A stretch of DNA of 64,000 nucleotides from Onchidella celtica (GCA_963931925.1 OZ007569.1:44588521-44652520), one strand, 5' to 3'; shown: positions 21,606-35,461, counted from the stretch's first letter. The notes: generated by a model from the letters alone, not told the origin. Made by a program: numbers and translations.

Positions 21606-24380
21606 TTGCATGAGCCAAAAAAAAAAAAAATCCTACCATATCGCTGCCCGTTTAAGAGTGCACTTCAAAGTTTATAAATTTTTATTTTTTTTTACAGGTC
21701 AGTCAAACATACATTGATACAAGTCATGCCATCTCCCCAGCCACAAATTGCGGGAGAGGGGGTGTTTGGTGAATAAATGAAGTTGCCTGTAAACCTATGA
21801 ATGAATTATATTGGTAAATCTCATATTAAGACAGGGCGATTTCAACAAGGGCCTTTTACATTTCTGACCGTGTCAGAAATTTCCTGGTACCATGTTCAGG
21901 CTATAATTGAGAAGCCGGGTAAGCTCTGAAATATTTGTTCCAGTCAGACACCATATCGACATGTTGGCAGTACAAAACTACATATCGCTCTGGCAATGGG
22001 TAAGCCATTGAAATAGTGATTAGATCTAGAGGAGTTTTCGTGGAAGACAAAGCACACGAAGTAATGCCAAATATTAATGAAATGAATTGCTCATACGAAA
22101 TTGAACAACATACATGTCATGATAAATCTGTATTCATCTCTCAGCTAAAACTTCTTATAAGTGCCCAATTTTTGTTCCATTGTGTCCACTTAAGTAAAAA
22201 AAAAAAACTGTCGTGGATGAACGGCTGTGAGAATATGTTGATAATATGTTTGTGACAACTGTCAGAGAGTATGTACATGTATTTATAGAGAGATCTCATT
22301 TCCGCCAAATCGCGACACTAGGTCGCTGCGGTAAACCAGAAGTGAAAGAGACCGCCTTCGCCAAAGATAGTGTGTCTATCTGTTTACTGTGGTTTGTTCA
22401 TTTTTTTAAGGCCGATTGAAACTATTTAGAGCCGTTTGTAAGCTCTTACGTCCTGTCGAAATGCACAAACGGATATTGTTTACCGCAGAGACCTACTTTC
22501 CGCTCCATGCTAATAGTGGTTTCGAGGGGCCTCCCGTGTCTCGCAGTGCAAATTGACCAATAGTGAAACCTCTCTATATATCTATACTCTCTGCTACTGT
22601 TTTCATAACACCCTTGGGCAAAGTTGGGCATGCCCCACCACTGCACTCAGCTACGCCGATGACGGCAAACGCTCAACATTCTCAGTGGACTGGTAACGAT
22701 GGTGATTTTCTCACTCCTGTACAAGAGCAAGCTCACCAGCTTTAGAAAAATACAGCAAAAATGTTTGTCACCTTCATATAACTCAACATGCCGATTTGAT
22801 AGATCAATAATGATAAATGTCTACAGAAGTTACTGATGGATTGAACATTTGAATAAACTAATCACTGTCGTAGAGTTAATAACTATAGAGCTTGTTTATA
22901 CTATAGAAATGTAATGTAATTAATTATTCATTCAAAATACCCTTAGTTATCGCTGAAATGCTTACAAGTTACATACAATATTTCTATAACTGATTGTTAG
23001 TGGAGAAGGCAAAGGGCACATCGAAGGCCACAGTCACTTCTTTGAGCTCTGAATCAGGAAATAAGAAACCAATAATATAAACAGTCATTACTTTTTTTTT
23101 TTTTTTTAAATCGCGGGATTAATAACGAGAGCTACCGCCGCTCACACGGCTCGGATTTGCGAGAAAGGTTGGAGGTGCGTCCTCCCGATCTGAAAAAGGT
23201 TCTTCTTTACAGCTGAATGCTCCAAATGGTGGGGAAGTATATTTGTTTGAGTTTGCATTGTGTCGCTCCGATCTTTTTTTTTTTTTCTTCGCGAACAACT
23301 GAGCCCGTGAAGTCATCACATACTGCCGGTCAATCTGAATCTTGAAGAAGTCTTGTGGCCGAATGCTGTTTTATTTCATTTTATTTTTGTTGTTGTTGTT
23401 GTTATTGTTAAGAACACAGCAAATTCTTCTTTCTGCTCCATGAGCCCGGGACAAAAGCAACAAAACAAGCAAACGCCAACAACACAACAAAGTATTTAAC
23501 CTATCACCATCAGTCACAAAATGCAGTGAATAATGACAAAATTAGAACACAGTATCTTCCAAGTGCTGCCTTGTTCTTTAACCTTCGTAAAACGGGGCAG
23601 CTGCTGATGGATCATTATTAATTTTGGTTTGTTGGTATTTTAAATCTCTTTTAGCACAGTTACGCCTTGGGCTTGGGTGACTGCCTGAAAAACTCACGAG
23701 AAAGTAGACTGGACACCACCGTGATACCCTGAGGGGGATGTGGGCCAGACTGCCCCCCCCCCTCCGGTCCCTTAACTTCCAGTTAATAAATCGTCTCTCG
23801 CGTCTGATCAAAGTTCTAAGCGAAAGGGCCCTAAATATGTGTATTTCAACCTAAAACGGAAGAGGCTGCACTCCACAATGGTGTCTTGGATCTAGTCGCA
23901 GTAAATGGGTCTAATGCGATCTAATCTGAAGTCGGATGTTCACCTTCTGCTCAACCTTACAAGAAGCAACCAGTTTGTCAAGTTATTGTAGATAGTTAAT
24001 ACTGACAACAGTGACATATTTAGAGAGCTCCTTTCATTTGTAAAGATACAGCATCTTTGTTATTGCTTATACTTTTTTACTTATTACTACTTATTAATCA
24101 AATTGTCTGTTACACATAATAAATACTATTTGCCAATGTGTAAAGATTTATTTTATTTATTTTCGCACAAGATTGCAGCTAGAGGTTTTGAATGTCCGTT
24201 TTCTTTGATTTTATAAACTTTTTTTTTTTTTCCTCATATTTAGCTAGGTTTAAAGGTTATGGAAAAATGTATCTGTCTAAAAGTGATAATTTCAAGCAGT
24301 CTTCAGAAAGTACCTGTCTCATGACATTTTGAATTAATTAGATATTTTATGCGTATTTCATGCAAGACATTTTAATTCGC
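21606..24380. other. Non-coding stretch unique to the left arm
   Basis: About 2.8 kb without a convincing gene. It contains poly-A/poly-T runs and a short imperfect inverted pair (see 22320-22495). Most of it has no counterpart in the right arm of the inverted duplication. Confidence 0.4.
22320..22495. repeat. Short inverted-repeat pair, possible MITE
   Basis: TAGGTCGCTGCGGTAAAC near 22320 recurs as a reverse complement near 22477-22494 with one mismatch (17 of 18), about 140 bp apart. No target duplication could be identified, so this may be a decayed miniature element or chance. Confidence 0.3.
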
Positions 24381-25159
24381 TAACAGAATCTCTTACAAAT
24401 TAGTACACGTCGGTTCATACGTCCGTTGTCATTCGTGAACAAAGGAAACCAGGGCACAGAGGAGAACAACTTTATTAACATGTCGTCACCACTCTGCGAT
24501 GATGGAATATGTCAGACTTATGCCAAAGGCAAATGTCGGTTCGCTGCATTTCTGAGCATGAGTGCTATCAGAGACAACTTTACAGAAAAAGGAAAAATGC
24601 ATAATAAAAACATGTAATAATCCAATAGAATCAGCATAGCATTAGTCACCAAGTGACGAACAGAAATTTTTCTCATTATCTCAAATCTGTAAAAAAAAAA
24701 AAAAAACATTTCATTATTAGCGCAGAGCAGTGACGATATCATAATATTAAATAATTATAAATGCATCAAGATGTGTCCTATGCTGAGGAATTATTACAGT
24801 CGGAAACAAGTTCATTGAAGTTGAAATGCAATTAACAGTTCCATAGTAGTGTTAGCACTCCATTTTGCCTGGTGTAAATTATGAAATATCTTTAAAGAAT
24901 TTTTGACACCGAGTTAAACGCCTGAGAGTATTTCGATACAGTAGAGAAAGAAAGGTGTAAGTAGCTGCAAATACGCGATTTGGTCACAAGTTATCCTATA
25001 ATTACCAAAAACACCTTCCCTTCCCCTACCCCTCCGCGATTCTTACCACCTTTAGATTAAGCCTAACTACACGGAGTTTAAGACCCACTGTTGAACATTT
25101 AGATCGACAACCAAGAGTGGACAAGAGTGGCGTGTTGGTCCTGCCCTTTACCCCATGAC

Positions 25160-25460
25160 CGTATGCACAACTTTTCTCCAGCTACGGCCAACGATTGGTC
25201 TTCCTGGCACAAAGTCTGGATAATCTATATTGTGAGGAATCGGTATAAAATCCAAGCACAACTTTTCTCAAACATCAGCAAAGGAATTGTCTTCCTGGAC
25301 AGAATGGATGGATGGTGTCCTATTTTGTGCCAAATCCATACCAAAAAAAAAATAATAATAATTTTAAAAATCCAAGCACAACTTTTCTCAAACTTCGGCT
25401 GACGCATGGTCTTCCTCGGCACATAATCTGGATGGTTTGTTATACATGTATTGTGCATAA
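25160..25460. repeat. Three-unit tandem repeat inside the left arm
   Basis: The words 'gcacaacttttct', 'tggtcttcct' or 'tgtcttcct' and 'ctggat' recur from about 25168, 25257 and 25376. The right arm holds the matching units in reverse at about 61320-61610, so the repeat predates the segmental inversion. Confidence 0.6.
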
Positions 25461-26805
25461 CCAAAAATCAGGGGGTATTTTGCATCACGGCACTAGAGAT
25501 GGCTATAAGAGAATAAATTATGATAAATGAAATAAAAGAAAATAATTTTAAAAAAACTAATATATGAGTAGAAAATTGCACAACAGAGTAGAATAGGGTA
25601 GAACTGAGCAGAAATAAATGTTTAAAAAAAACAATTATACCTCGTCCCATACCCTGTCCCCTTACAAAGCAAAATGACCGTACCACTTTCTTCACACACC
25701 CCCCCCCCCTCTCCCCTTTACTCGCCCAAATATATTTGCCACTCACCCATCCCCCCTCCTTCCGACTAAAATAGTGGACGTCAAACAATAGTTGTCACAA
25801 AATGGAACACTGTCCACGGCACCTTACTCCAGACACAAACAAAAATAATTCTTACTAACCCCCCCCCCCCGCCAATTTAGCTCCTCCTCCTCCCCCCCCC
25901 CCCCACCCCCCAATAACGTTCTAACACTTAACACAAAAATTAACAGGTTAAAGAAAAATGTCCGTCAAACCCCAAATAAAGATGGCTATTTGGTATAAAT
26001 AATCAAATCCGGTTTACCCCGCCCACCCCTCCTTTTTTCCCACCAACCAATGACGCTTTTTCTTTTTCGTCGTACAGTAACAGGTAAGTTAAAGTTTCAT
26101 ACTCGCGGGCCTTAAACTCTGGATGTGGCGTAATTTTTCCGCCAAATTGTGTTTGCTTCATAGTTATATAATTAATTTTACTTTTCTCCAATAAAAAATA
26201 GTGGATTAAGTAAGTTCCTTATCCGTCCTATTTGATTGTCATTTCGAATTAAAATTTTGTCACATGTTTTTGATTATGCAACTTTATTAATTGATACTGA
26301 AATGGCGCTTTAGCTTTGATTAATTCTTATTCACATACATTCTTTATATGACAGTTGCAATTAAGAAATGCATGGGAATTTAGGAAAGCTGAATTGTGAA
26401 CGTTAGAACTCAGTGTCAAACAATCCTTATCATAACATCACAAAATCAACTCTTCACTACATAGAAAGAGATACATGTATATCAAAATTATTGAATAAAA
26501 TATGAAGAAAAAAACCTGAGATAACAGAGAGAAAGCCACGCTTGTCCATGTTATAAAGTATACGCCAACGCATTTCTTTTTGAAAATTAAAAAAAAAAAA
26601 GTTGCAGTTCCGCGCATTTTAAGTGATTGTCCAGAGTTAACTAGGTATAGGAGAAACTTTAGTTCAGGTATTTCAGGATTTTTAGCACACACAAGTTTAC
26701 ATTCTAACGACTAAACCCCGCCAACAAAACTCATAATGGCACAATATTGCAGAGAAAAAACCAAAGGCAATCTCTCATGACAACATTATTCTACAGCATA
26801 AGGGG

Positions 26806-26994
26806 TAACCCAGACCCAGGCTGGCGTAGGCCCCACACTGGGGGCTCACCACCTAATCATTATGCATCACACTAAAAGACTACTCACTGTCTTTACCGCC
26901 GCGGTGTGGGCGGTTAGTAGTGTTTTAGTGTGATGCATAATAATTAAGTGACGAGCCACCAGTGTGGGATCTAAGCCAGCCTTGGTCTGATTTA
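26806..26994. mobile_element. Foldback (MITE-like) palindrome
   Basis: Two imperfect ~80-bp arms are reverse complements around a centre near 26900. The left arm runs from GTAACCCAGACC near 26806 through 'cccacactgggggctca' and 'ttatgcatcacactaaaa'; the right arm carries the reverse complement, ending with GGTCTGATTTAC near 26994. The central loop is GC-rich ('ccgccgcggtg'). The right arm of the segmental duplication (59280-59390) has only one arm of this palindrome, so the homology ends inside it. No coding capacity. Confidence 0.7.
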
Positions 26995-28075
26995 CCTCTG
27001 AGCCTGCAAGTGGAAGAACATGTGGACCTGCAGGTCATGCTTATGCTTGTCTTCATTTTGTTCCAGGTTGGGGGCCAGTTGGGATGAAGAGGAAGGAGTG
27101 AGAGGGCTCGTATAAATGATAAAATCCAAGCTTATTTTGTCTCTCCTCGTGTAATTAAACAACATAGACTTGGGACAAGACAAGTTGTCTCGCACTCAAA
27201 CAAATACCACAGTTTTAACTAAAGCATCATACTTACTCGTATTCTTAATTATGTATTATCTGTAAGAATGCTTAAAATCGCGATCTGAATAGATAACGTA
27301 ACTCCTACATGGCAGTCGAAATATGGCAATAACATTATTTATTATACTTATCTGTTTACTTTCAAGAAAATAACACGTGTTCTTATAACTAACAATTCTA
27401 AATTAAATAATGAAATTTGAAAATCAAAATTAGATTGTTCTGAAATGATGCCAAAATCTCCAATTTTACCCTGAAATTAGACGGAAAGTTTGGTTAACCA
27501 ACAATAAATGATAGACATGAACGAACGAATGAGAAACGAAAGAAAAGATTAGATTGGGGGGGGGGGGGGGGAGGGGGGGAGTAATGACGGCCAATTCGCC
27601 TCTGATGTAGAGTTTGTTATCTATTTAATTATCTGATAGATAATGATAGGCTTAATACGACAAAAGACAGGAATTCAGAATATAGATAGGCTTTGTAACA
27701 ATAAGAGTGATAATACAACTATAAAACGTGAAAAAATAGTTAAAGTCCCGGAAGTAAATAATAAATTATAATGTCTAGAGTTCGGGACGTTGTGATCAGT
27801 CTCTCAACAAAGGGATACAATTTGTGATATATAATTTATTTTTCTTTATTTTGTAGTTCTTATAAAAGAGACTTCAGTCTCAAATGATAGAGCACTTTAC
27901 CAGAATATGAATTCTCAATCGAGAAGAATCAGCCACCCAGTTATAGGAAAATGTTGAAGGTTTAGAAAAGATGCATTTCCTAATGCTCTATGTAACTTTC
28001 ACTTCTCTTCGATAAAGCACAAATCATAAACAAACAAAAAAAAAGTATTGAGAAAGAGTAAATGATGTTCTGAAA
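26995..28075. other. Intergenic region upstream of receptor 3
   Basis: AT-rich, with a poly-G run near 27556-27580. No gene, RNA or further repeat is recognised. Confidence 0.45.
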
Positions 28076-29137
28076 ATGGATGTCATCGCAATAATAAGTA
28101 TTCTTGTCTGTATTGTTGGACTGCTATTGAACATATTCAATATCGTGGTATTTCTGAGCCAAGATTACAAAACCAACAATGTCACATTAACTTTGCTTTC
28201 ACTATCTGTGTCGGATCTCTTAGTACTGATCTGGAGTCTGGTGTTCTATGTATTTGGCGTCTATCATGCCCTGTATCCCTCAGACCTCATACATTTTGAA
28301 GCATTTCAAGGCCATGTCTTTGCATGGACACGATCAATGTTCTACGATGTTTCAAGCGTGACCACGGTACTGGTTTCATTGGAGAGATGTCTATGTGTTA
28401 TCGCCCCTCTTCGTGTACAATTTCTCTTTTCTGTACGTCGAACAGTTATGGCACTGATAATTATATGGATTTTGTGCATCTTAAGTTCAGCACCGATATT
28501 TGCAACATTAAAAGTGATAACGTTTTTTGATAAAAAGCTTAACACTACAAAAGTAACAGTCGGTGTCGCTCTGTGGAGACCAAAAGTGGAGATGATTCAT
28601 AACATCACCAACACCATCATGCTACCAACATTTTGTGAAGTTATCATTTCTATTAACACAGTTGTGATGATTATGGGGCTTCGGAAATCCACTCGATTTC
28701 AAAAACATTCCACTATGAATGCTCGAAGGTCTGCTCAACAACATGGCTCTGTCCGTGGAAGCAATATTCCCATAGAGAACACAAATGAAATGGGTTCTGC
28801 CAAGAATATTTTAAGCTTAAGTATGTCAAGGAAATACATCAGACCGATCATAGTGGTGTGCTCATTATCTTGTGTGTTCATTGTGTGTAACACACCAACA
28901 GTTGTGGCTGTCTACGTCAAGCGACTGATCCCTGAATTTGACTTTGGTGGTGCTTATCACGATCTCTACATCCTGGGAGTGGACATCGCTTTTTTACTGG
29001 GTGCTGTGAATGCTACGGTGAACTTTCTGGTGTACTTTACTCTGAATCAGAATTACCGAGGAACTCTCTATAGAGTTTTATGCAAAATATTTGGGATTTC
29101 TGGCCAGACAGACAAAATTGTAGCCAAACGCAACTGA
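28076..29137 (+). CDS. Class A GPCR, chemosensory-receptor-like (receptor 3)
   Basis: An intact 353-residue intronless receptor, paralogous to receptors 1, 2 and 4. TM1 10-27 (LNIFN), TM2 37-59 (SVSD), TM3 ending in ERC (103-105), TM4 123-143, TM5 about 178-201, TM6 255-281 with CNTP (271-274), TM7 about 300-322 with NATVNFLVY (312-320). The APLRVQFLFSVRRT stretch after TM3 is identical to receptor 1. Intracellular loop 3 (about 203-252) is unlike the other three, Arg/Ser/Asn-rich instead of the STSQQS motif, suggesting different coupling or regulation. Possible glycosylation sites are N156 (NTT) in loop 2 and N176. It lies outside the inverted duplication, in its spacer. The ligand is unknown. 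Confidence 0.9.
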   Translation: MDVIAIISILVCIVGLLLNIFNIVVFLSQDYKTNNVTLTLLSLSVSDLLVLIWSLVFYVFGVYHALYPSDLIHFEAFQGHVFAWTRSMFYDVSSVTTVLVSLERCLCVIAPLRVQFLFSVRRTVMALIIIWILCILSSAPIFATLKVITFFDKKLNTTKVTVGVALWRPKVEMIHNITNTIMLPTFCEVIISINTVVMIMGLRKSTRFQKHSTMNARRSAQQHGSVRGSNIPIENTNEMGSAKNILSLSMSRKYIRPIIVVCSLSCVFIVCNTPTVVAVYVKRLIPEFDFGGAYHDLYILGVDIAFLLGAVNATVNFLVYFTLNQNYRGTLYRVLCKIFGISGQTDKIVAKRN

Positions 29138-32009
29138 GGTAGCCGGGTAGTCAAATACGGGAAATTGTCTTGTATAATTGCTTCGTGCTCTTAAAAAGAT
29201 GTACAAATTATATTAAATTCTATCAAACTGGACCACGTAAATATTTATGAACACTAAAAAAGCAAATTGAAGAAGCCTTTTTTTACACTTCTTTCTTTCA
29301 GTAAATGAAGAGAGAGCCTCCATTTCCTGAATACCCAAAGAAAGGTCCAGTGATGATCTATGCAATGTGCAATGTTTAATGCCGTTTAGAAAGTCCAGGG
29401 AATTGAAAGTAACTTAACTTCCATTTGTACAGGAAATCCAATATCTGACAAGTGGTGCTATGCATATGTATCAGAAAAGGTAGGCATATTTTATATGCGC
29501 GTTGGGGAAAACGCTCCTTAGCTGCACAAGCAAAACCTCCATTTTCAAATTCACACTAAGTCAGCGTGTCCAAAATAATGTGAGCGACATACATGTATTT
29601 TTGGACGACTTTTAAAAGAACAGACTGCGAGTAGTACAAATGTTCAGCAAGAGTTTAAATTTACCAATGGAACTTAAGAGATGATGTAATGCTATCTGGC
29701 CTGTAAGACTAATAAACAAGACTCTTCAGTGTGTTGTGCAGTCTGAGGAATTAAAGCATGGGGTTGATAGGAACTGATGTTGTAAGCCTTTATTTTTTAT
29801 TTTTTTTTGGAGGGGGGAGGGGGGGGAGGGGGGGCTTGGTTTGCTCTGTATCTTTGTAGCAGTGGAGGTTGTAGGATTCCAATGCAATAGCTGATGAGGA
29901 TAGAATAATTTTCAATTAAATGTAAACTAAATGGATGATAATGATATACATGATGTTCAAATGCAGCAGCAGCTGTTGTTCTAGCAGAAAAACAAATTGC
30001 ATTTCATTTACAAAAAAAAAAAAAAGAGATCGTATTTGAAGTGATTGGCTGGCAACATTATAACTAGACCAATGTTAAAACAAAACAAGGAATATATAGA
30101 TAGAACTATAGATCTGAGCCAAAAAATAGATTCATTTTTTCTTTTTTGGTTTGGGGAGAAAAATATTTGCAAAATGGGAGCTTCCGTGACACCGAAACTT
30201 CACATTCCCCACGTGTACCACCGTTCTGCTCTCAGATAAGAAATAAAACAAACAAACAAAACAAAACAAAAAGACGGGGTGAGTACACAGTAAATTATTA
30301 CCCCGAGCTACTTCTGCTGACACAGTTTCGGATTTCTTCGTCAGTATGAAGTTCAATATAATTACGTTTTCTCTCCTCTTTCCATCGTACAGGTTCGAAA
30401 CCTCTATGATTATTCATTACCAGCTTGAGAAAAACTTTTGTTAGATCTAATTAGATGCAGGATGAACATGGACCCATCCTCACCCCCAGTATCGTTTCAT
30501 CTGTCTCTCCACCTAGAACATCCATTATCTGTTCTGAAATCTACTGCGTGTCCCGGGTATGGTTGTATTTCTTTCAGCTGACCATACTATATTATCTATT
30601 TATCTTATTGTCATTGAGAAAAGGCTCGTCCTTGCGTCATAATCTAGCCTGGCTCAGGGAAAACCCGTTTCCTGTTGTTTCCCCAGCTCTCCCAGCCTCG
30701 TTTTCAGGAGGCGGACTCTAAGAGCTTCCCCATCGCCTCGTATTGACGACACTACAGATATAATTTCCCTGGTCATTTTCACTTGTCTATTTTCTAGAAT
30801 AAAGGGTACTCAGGACTTTGGGCGGTGGGGGAGGGAAGGAAGGTCTGCATTAAAATGTGTTTGTGAGTGGTGTGTTGTGTGGGAGTGAGAGAGAGACGGG
30901 TAGACAGAGAAACAACTCTAATACAATTTTTCCCCCTTAGATCCTAATTCGGATGTTTTATTACATTTAGACCCTCTCATGAAAATGCCATGTTTTCCAC
31001 CCAGTCATTCCCACTATACTCTTCAAAAATCCCTTCACCTTTTCTTACAGACTGACCAGTGTACTTTGTCCTTGCTGAAAACATTGATCCTGAGCTTCCG
31101 TATCCCTAATCCTACACACGGTTTGAAGCTTTTTTTTTTCTTTTTTATGAAATGTCGATATCACCTACTATCGTAACCAACATGAGGCTAACTTTACAGT
31201 GGAGCGTTCTAAAGCTTTGGGCGATTTTGAAGCCGCTGTTGTGAGACAACAATCGGTAATATCATGGATGTTTTTGAATATTATGTGTTTTGATGTATAG
31301 TTTATGTTTGTAACACAATTTTGACCTAATTATACCTGTTATTTGAGGAAAAAACCTTTTGACTGAGATGTCGGTTACGCTAGTACGTGATATCGACGAC
31401 GTCGTGTCACCATCATTATTTTTGTTGCTCAAGGCTTTGCTACACATAACATTTTCTTTTTGCCACTTTTTGGCTTTGCTGCACCCCTTCTCCCCCCCCC
31501 CCACACACACACACACACACAGTTTTCTGTGTGTTATTACAATATTTCGTCAATCGATTACAACTGGATATTTTCTTCTTAGCCACCTCGGATCCTACAC
31601 ATCCTTACATACAGAATGATGTTTCTTGGCCCCTTTCAGCCAATGTTTAACATACGACATGGGCATTGTTTTCCCTTACTTTATTGGCGCATTTCCTATG
31701 GTTTCTCTTAACCAGACGGCCTTTGTGTTTTGTTTCCACGTTTCCCTATTGTTATCCTGGTCTACTACCTTGCACTCACACAATGTAATTTGTTTGTTGT
31801 CATTCCTTGACCTTATTATCGAGAAGGCGGCCATTATTTAGGCGATTCTTATCCCATTCCCTAGGGGATATTAGAGTTTTCTGTTTCTGGGACTTTCCAA
31901 TCTGTTTTTCGACACCAGAATTACAATAAAACTCAGAGGGTGAGCACTGGTTTCTTTTTGTATCTGAAGAAAAAAACCATTAGTTTTTAGTTATGTATTT
32001 ATAGCGTTA
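29138..32009. other. Intergenic region, no gene found
   Basis: It contains a T-then-G-rich run near 29787-29834, poly-A near 30011 and a C-run/(CA)n microsatellite near 31492-31521. Short frames have no recognisable domains. The composition shifts toward pyrimidine-rich on this strand near the end, leading into the minisatellite. Confidence 0.45.
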
Positions 32010-35000
32010 ATTATTCTTCATCCCATTGCCTCAAATAACACCCGGACTTTGTGCATGACTGTTTTGCCCATTTCCACTACATTTTTCTGCTTCATCACAT
32101 TGGTTCAAGTAACACCCGAACTTTGTGCATGAATGTTTGCCCATCTCCCTTACATTATGTTCTTTATCCTTTTTACCTCAAGTACCACCCGGTCTTTGAG
32201 CATGACCTTTTTTGCCGATCTCAACTGACATTGTTTTTCATCCCATTGACTCAAATAACACCCAAAATTTGTCATGATCTTTTTGCCCATCTCCTATACA
32301 TATTGTTCCTCACACATTTTCCTCAAATAACCAGACTTTGAGCATGAGCTTTTAGCCCATCTCCCCTGCATATTGCTCTTCATCTCATTACCTGAAGTAA
32401 CACCCGGACTTTGTGCATGACATTTTTGCCCATCTCCCTACAAATTGTTCTTTATCGTTTTGACTCAAGTAACACCCAGACTTTGAGTATGACCTTTTTG
32501 CGTATCTCCCCTACATTATTGTTCTTCATCCAATTATCTCAAGTACCACCCGGACTTTGTGCGTGATCTTTTTACACATCTCCCCCACATATTGTTCTTC
32601 ATCCCATTGCATCAAGTAACACCCGGATTTTGTGCATGACCTTTTAGCCCATCTCCCCTACATTACTGTTCTTCATCCCATTGCTTAAAATACCAACGGA
32701 ACTTTGTGCATGACCTTTTTGCTCATTTCCTATTATTCTTCTTCATTCCATTGAATGACGTAACAAGCCGACTGTTTTCATGACCTTTGTGCCCACCTCA
32801 TCTACATTATTGTTCTGCATCCATTTGTCTCAAGTACCACCCGGACTTTGTTCATGACCTTTTTATACATCTCCCCTACATATTGTTCTTCATCCCATTG
32901 CCTCAAGTAACTAATGGACTTTGTGCAAGTACTTTTTGCCCATCTCCCTACATATTGTTCCTTATCCTTTTGCCTCAAGTGACATCCGGACTTTGTTCAT
33001 GACCTTTTTACCCCTTTCTCATCTACATTATTGTTCTTCATCCAATTATCTCGAGTACCACCCGAACTTTGTGCATGACCTTTTTAAACATCTCCCCAAC
33101 ATATAGTTTTTCACCCTTTTGCTTCAAGTAACACCCGGACTCAGTGCGTGACCTTTAAGCCTATCTCCCCTATATTATTGTCCTTTATCCCATTGCCTCA
33201 AGTAACACCCGGACTTCGTGCATGACCTTAGAGCCCATCTGCCCTACATTATTGTTCTTCATCCCATTGCCTCAAGTAACACCCGGACTTTGTGCATGAC
33301 CTTAGAGCCCATCTGCCCTACATTATTGTTCTTCATCCCATTGCCTCAAGTAACACCCGGACTTTGTGCATGACCTTAGAGCCCATCTGCCCTACATTAT
33401 TGTTCTTCATCCCATTGCCTCAAGAAGCACCTGTGCATGAATGTTTGCCCATCTCCCTTATCATTATTTTCTTTATCCTTTTTTACGGCAAGTACTACCC
33501 GGACTTTGAACATGACCTTTTTGCAGATGTGTCCTGACATATTGTTCCTCTCCCCATTGCCTCAAATAATACCCAGACGTAGTGCATGATGGTATTTTCC
33601 ATTTCTGCTGCATATTGTTCTTCATCCCATAGCCCCAAAAAACACCCGGACTTCGAGCACGACCATTCTGCCCATCTCCCGCTACATATTTTTCTTCATC
33701 CCATTGACTCAAACAACACGGGAATTTGTCATGACCTTTTTGCCCATCTCCTATAAATATTGTTCCTCCTTACAGATTTGCCTCATGTAAAAACCAGACT
33801 TTGAGCATGACCTTTTAGCCCATCTCCACTGCATATTGTTGTTCATCCCATTACCGGAGGTAACACCCGGACTTTGTGCTTGAAATTTTTGTCCATCTCC
33901 CCTGCACAAATAACACCCGGGCTTCCAGCGTTACCTTTTAGCACATCTCCCTACGTTATTGTTCTTCATCCCATTACCTGAAGTAACACCCGGACTTTGT
34001 GCATGACATTTTTGTCCATCTCCCCTGCACATTGTTCTTTATTCCATTGCCTCAAATTAATACCTTGTCTTCCAGCCTGACCTTTCAGCATATCTCCCCT
34101 ACATTATTATTCTTTATCCCATTGCCTTAAGTAACAGACGGACTTTGTGCATAACATTTTAGCCCATCTCCCCTACATTATTGTCCTTCATCCCATTGAT
34201 CCAAATAACACCCGGACTCTGTGCATGACTTTTTAGCCGGTCTCCCCTACATTATTTTTCTTCATTCCACTGCCTCAAGTAACACCCGGACTTTGTGCAT
34301 GACCTTTTTTGTCCATCTCCCCTACATATTGTTCTTCTTCCCATTGTAAACCGGGGACTTTGCGCATGGCCTTTTAACCCATCTCCCCTACATATTGTTC
34401 TTCATCCCACTGGTGCAAGTAACACCCGGACTTTGTGCATGACCTTTTTGTCCATCTCCCCAACATATTTTTCTCATCCTTTTGCTTCAAGTAACACCCG
34501 GACTTTGTTCATGACCTTTTTTCCCATCTCAGCTACATTATTGTCAGTCATCCAATTATCTCAAGTAATACCCGAACTTTGTGCATGATCTTTTTACACA
34601 TCTCCCCCACATATTGTTCTTCACCCCATTGCATCAAGTAACACCCGGATTTTGTGCATGACCTTTTAGCCCATCTCCCCTACATTATTGTTCTTCATCC
34701 CATTGCCTCAAGTAACACACGGACTCTGTAAATGACCTTTTAGCATGTCTCCTAAATAAAACCCGGACTCGGTCCAAGGCCTTTTAGCCCATCTCTCCTA
34801 CATTATTGTTCTTCATCTCATTGGTTCAAGTAACACCCGGACTCTGTACATGACCTTTTTCCCAATCTCCCTACATTCATTCTTTTTATCTCATTGCCTC
34901 AAGTAACTCCCGGACTTTGTGCATGACCTTTTAGCCCATTTCCTAAACATTTTTGTTCTTCATCCCATTGCCTAAAATAAGACCCGGACTTAGTGCATGA

Positions 35001-35461
35001 CCTTTTTACACATCTTCACTACATTTTGTTTTTCATCCGGTTGCTTCAAGTAACACCCGGACTTTGTGCATGACCTTTTTGCCCATCTCCCCTACATTAT
35101 GTTCTTCATCCTTTTGCTTCAAGTAACACCCAGACTTTGTGCATGACTTTTTTTTTTACACATCTCCCCTACATTACGTTCTTCACCCTTTGACTTGAAG
35201 TAACACCCGGACTTTGTGCATGACCTTTTAGCCCATCTCCCCTTCACATTGTTCTTCATCCCATGCCCCAAATAAGACCCGGATTCTGTGCAAGACCTTT
35301 TTGCCCATCTCCCCTACATTATTGTTCTTCGCCCCATTGATTCAGGTAACACCCGGACTTTGTGCGCGATCTTTTAGCCCATCTACCCTACATATTGTTC
35401 TTCCTCTCAGTGATTGAAATAACACCCGGACTTTGTCAATGTCCTTTTTGCCCATCTCCCC
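32010..35461 (+). repeat. ~73-bp minisatellite A, left block
   Basis: Tandem, diverged units of about 65-75 bp share the words 'acacccggactttgtgcatg', 'acctttttgcccatctcccc', 'tacattattgttcttcatcc' and 'cattgcctcaagta'. Roughly 47 units. Units vary by substitutions and truncations; three successive near-identical units lie around 33190-33420. Short open frames across it only reflect the repeat. The block is cut by LTR element 2 and resumes at 44218. Confidence 0.9.
35457..35461. repeat. Target site duplication, element 2 (left)
   Basis: TCCCC precedes the 5' LTR and recurs at 44218-44222 after the 3' LTR. It is part of the 'ctcccctacat' word of minisatellite A, so the insertion site is inside one repeat unit. 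Confidence 0.9.

Larger units (their letters stand above)
19910..26890 (+). repeat. Inverted segmental duplication, left arm
   Basis: This arm matches the minus strand of 59280-64000 in collinear blocks: receptor 2 with its 3' flank (19910-20960 to 64000-63500), 21481-21605 to 62850-62720, 24380-24690 to 62400-62090, 24760-25480 to 62060-61300, 25480-25760 to 61280-61040, and 26000-26890 to 60060-59280. Gaps show later insertions or deletions: 21.6-24.3 kb is largely missing on the right, and about 60.1-61.0 kb is extra on the right. The matching pieces are diverged, so the duplication is old. Confidence 0.8.

Noticed and set aside
24426..24617. 63-codon frame similar to the minus frame at 62168-62461
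   Set aside because: Same reason: both lie in the inverted duplication and the frames shift relative to each other.
26438..26692. 84-codon minus frame with a C-terminus (LCSEELIL) also found in the right arm at 59583-59768
   Set aside because: The match follows from the inverted duplication; the N-terminal parts differ by frameshifts and no domain is seen.
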